Positions 62,036 through 64,000 of a stretch of DNA of 64,000 nucleotides are shown here, one piece after another. The notes under the pieces are model-generated. The model saw nothing but the letters and a program-made list of their open reading frames with translations. It did not search any database and was not told the DNA's origin. The stretch is from Virgibacillus_O xinjiangensis (GTDB lineage Bacteria; Bacillota; Bacilli; Bacillales; Amphibacillaceae), in assembly GCF_042643145.1 (NCBI RefSeq), contig NZ_JBHRSA010000049.1, positions 1 to 64,000 on the forward strand, read 5' to 3'. Positions within the stretch are counted from its first letter, which is position 1; every line of letters starts with the position of its first letter. Position numbers and translations under genes: made by a program.

Positions 62036-64000
62036 TTGAAAGAAAAAATACTAAATTATTTTAAAGAATCCGGCACAAAGCCATTGGCAGTGGATGAAAT
62101 TGAAGAATCCCTCGAGCTGGAAGATGCCGTGGAGTTCAAAGAACTCGTCAAAGCATTGAATGAACTGGAAGAAGAGGGCGAATTGGTACGTACCAGGAAG
62201 AACCGGTTCGGTCTACCGGAAAAGATGAATTTGATTCGTGGAAGAGTACAGATGCATGCGAAAGGTTTCGCATTCCTGATTCCAGATGATGAAGAGAAAA
62301 GGGATGTCTATATTCATAGCTCGGATCTCTCGTCTGCCATGAATAATGACCGTGTCCTTGTCCGGCTGGAAAAAACAGAAGAAGACGGAAATCGGCCGGA
62401 GGGTGTAGTAATCCGAATCCTTGAACGTGCGGTCATCCAGGTCGTGGGTACCTATGAAGATAACCGTTCTTTCGGATTTGTCATTGCTGATGACAAGCGT
62501 ATCCCAAACGATATCTTCATCCCGAAAAACAGTACCAATGGAGCGGTGAGCGGCCATAAAGTCATTGCCCGTATCACCAAGTATCCGGAAGGGCGCAAAA
62601 GTGCAGAGGGAGAAATCTTTCATATTCTCGGCCATAAAAATGACCCGGGTATCGATATTGTCTCTATCATCCATAAACACGGGATCACGGTGGACTTTCC
62701 TGATGAAGTGCTGGAACAAGCAGCAAATACTCCTGAGACTATTTCTGAAGAGGAAATGGAAAATCGGAAAGATCTGCGGAATGAAACCATTGTCACGATC
62801 GACGGAGCTGACGCCAAAGACCTTGATGATGCGGTAACCGTTAAAAAACTCGATAATGGCAATTATAAGCTCGGTGTGTATATTGCAGATGTCAGCTACT
62901 ATGTGGAACAGGATTCCCCTATTGACCAGGAAGCATATGAACGTGGGACAAGTGTGTATTTGGTAGACCGGGTGATACCGATGATTCCCCATCGTTTATC
63001 GAATGGAATCTGCTCGCTGAATCCGCAAGTGGACCGCCTTACCCTAGGGTGTGAGATGGAGATTAATACAGCTGGGGAAGTGGTCGATCATGAAATCTTC
63101 CAGAGTGTCATTAAAACGACCGAACGCATGACCTATACGGATGTGAATAAAATCCTGGTTGATAAAGATGAAGAATTACGGAAGAAATACGAACCACTGG
63201 TACCAATGTTCGAGCAGATGGAAAAGCTCGCGAAAATCCTGAATGGGAAACGAATGGGCAGAGGTGCTATTGATTTCGACTTTAAAGAAGCACAAGTACT
63301 AGTAGATGACAAGGGCAAAGCAGAGGATGTAGTGCTGCGTGAAAGATCCGTAGGTGAACGGCTCATCGAAGAATTTATGCTGGCAGCCAATGAAACAGTG
63401 GCTGAACATTTCCACTGGATGGACGTGCCGTTCATCCACCGTATTCACGAAGATCCTGACCAAGGGAAACTGGAAAGGTTCTTCGAGTTTCTCGCGGGGT
63501 TAGGAATCACGGTCAAAGGAACAGCGAACGAAGTCCACCCACAGGCGCTTCAAAAAGTGATTGACGAGGTTCAGGGTCGTCCTGAAGAGATGATTGTGAA
63601 TAAATTGATGCTGCGATCTATGCAGCAGGCTAAATATGATCCCAGAAGTGTCGGACACTTCGGATTGGCAACTGAATTCTACACCCATTTTACTTCACCA
63701 ATCAGAAGATACCCGGACCTGATTGTCCATCGGTTGATCCGTACCTATCTACTCGAGAAAAAGCTGGATAAGAAAACCACTCAGCAATGGAAAGAGAAGA
63801 TGCCGGAAATCGCTCGGCACACTTCTGAACGGGAACGAGCAGCGGTTGATGCGGAAAGAGAGACCGATGATCTCAAGAAGGCAGAATATATGCAGGATAA
63901 AATCGGTGAAGAGTTTATGGGCATCATCAGTTCCGTCACCAGTTTCGGCCTATTTGTGGAACTGGAGAACACGGTGGAGGGCCTCATTCATGTCAGCTAT
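62036..64000 (+). CDS. rnr: Ribonuclease R, 3' end cut by the window
   Basis: 655 codons are present and the frame is open to the window end, so the C-terminus is missing. RNase R is a processive 3'-5' exonuclease for structured RNA and, with tmRNA, for damaged messages. An N-terminal winged helix (about 1-65) and cold-shock domains (RGRVQMHAKGFAFLI and DNRSFGFVIADDK) precede the RNB catalytic core with DGADAKDLDDAV (about 256-268) and FTSPIRRYPDL. The S1 domain begins near 630. The start is TTG 62036 behind GGAAGAAGGTGA. In B. subtilis smpB follows. Confidence 0.95.
   Translation, partial: MKEKILNYFKESGTKPLAVDEIEESLELEDAVEFKELVKALNELEEEGELVRTRKNRFGLPEKMNLIRGRVQMHAKGFAFLIPDDEEKRDVYIHSSDLSSAMNNDRVLVRLEKTEEDGNRPEGVVIRILERAVIQVVGTYEDNRSFGFVIADDKRIPNDIFIPKNSTNGAVSGHKVIARITKYPEGRKSAEGEIFHILGHKNDPGIDIVSIIHKHGITVDFPDEVLEQAANTPETISEEEMENRKDLRNETIVTIDGADAKDLDDAVTVKKLDNGNYKLGVYIADVSYYVEQDSPIDQEAYERGTSVYLVDRVIPMIPHRLSNGICSLNPQVDRLTLGCEMEINTAGEVVDHEIFQSVIKTTERMTYTDVNKILVDKDEELRKKYEPLVPMFEQMEKLAKILNGKRMGRGAIDFDFKEAQVLVDDKGKAEDVVLRERSVGERLIEEFMLAANETVAEHFHWMDVPFIHRIHEDPDQGKLERFFEFLAGLGITVKGTANEVHPQALQKVIDEVQGRPEEMIVNKLMLRSMQQAKYDPRSVGHFGLATEFYTHFTSPIRRYPDLIVHRLIRTYLLEKKLDKKTTQQWKEKMPEIARHTSERERAAVDAERETDDLKKAEYMQDKIGEEFMGIISSVTSFGLFVELENTVEGLIHVSY

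Noticed and set aside
62213..62992. 259-residue minus-strand frame opposite rnr
   Set aside because: Antisense shadow of RNase R, whose plus-strand frame is continuous to the window end.

Overview
The window looks like a chromosomal core segment of a Bacillales organism, most likely family Bacillaceae. Gene content and order follow the Bacillus subtilis block degSU - comF - hpf - secA - prfB - cccB - ftsEX - ctpB - minJ - uvrBA, then hprK - lgt - ppaX, trxB - rapZ - yvcK - whiA - crh - clpP - tRNA-Arg, and sigL - cggR - gapA - pgk - tpiA - gpmI - eno - secG - est - rnr. Crh, CggR, DegU, SigL and BshB2 are Bacillus-type genes. Acidic coding sequences and a large GC-rich interspersed repeat would suit a salt-tolerant relative (Virgibacillus/Oceanobacillus-like), but the genus is an inference. 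No prophage, insertion sequence, CRISPR array or rRNA operon is visible.

Layout. 1-292: terminators around a copy of a GC-rich repeat. 293-6193: yvyE, degS-degU, degV, comFA-comFC. The flagellar and csrA-fliW genes that follow comFC in B. subtilis are absent. 6342-16746: hpf, a 54-residue small protein, secA, prfB with its programmed frameshift, cccB, then ftsE-ftsX-M23 hydrolase-ctpB. 16894-24890: minJ, a gene-poor stretch with a 248-bp MITE-like copy of the repeat, a copper nitrite reductase behind an Fnr-type promoter, and LexA-controlled uvrB-uvrA. 25013-30899: yojF-bshB2, a SigW-type yvlCD unit, and hprK-lgt-yvoD-ppaX-yvoF. 31037-41143: glpD, a TPR protein, trxB, rapZ-yvcK-whiA, crh, clpP (CtsR site), tRNA-Arg(CCG), an orphan ABC ATPase and aroK. 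41269-47218: aroD, a YtkA-type lipoprotein, a SigB-type YflT protein, a fumarylacetoacetase-family enzyme, a CcpA-marked DUF485/acetate symporter pair and an RNase H-like protein. 47375-56074: sigL, a thioredoxin-fold protein and the glycolytic operon cggR-gapA-pgk-tpiA-gpmI-eno. 56222-64000: nucleoside hydrolase, nitroreductase, ptsI without ptsH, an alpha/beta hydrolase with a palindromic operator, secG, est and a truncated rnr.

How it works together. HprK, Crh, EI (ptsI), CggR, YvcK and a cre-marked acetate importer together form much of a carbon-catabolite control circuit around the lower glycolytic operon. FtsEX, an M23 hydrolase, CtpB, MinJ and WhiA deal with cell wall and division. No wholly new multi-gene system was found. 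The least expected features are the Fnr/nirK locus beside the repeat, the solitary ptsI, the missing flagellar block, the uncharacterised small protein before secA, and several operator palindromes whose regulators are not in the window.
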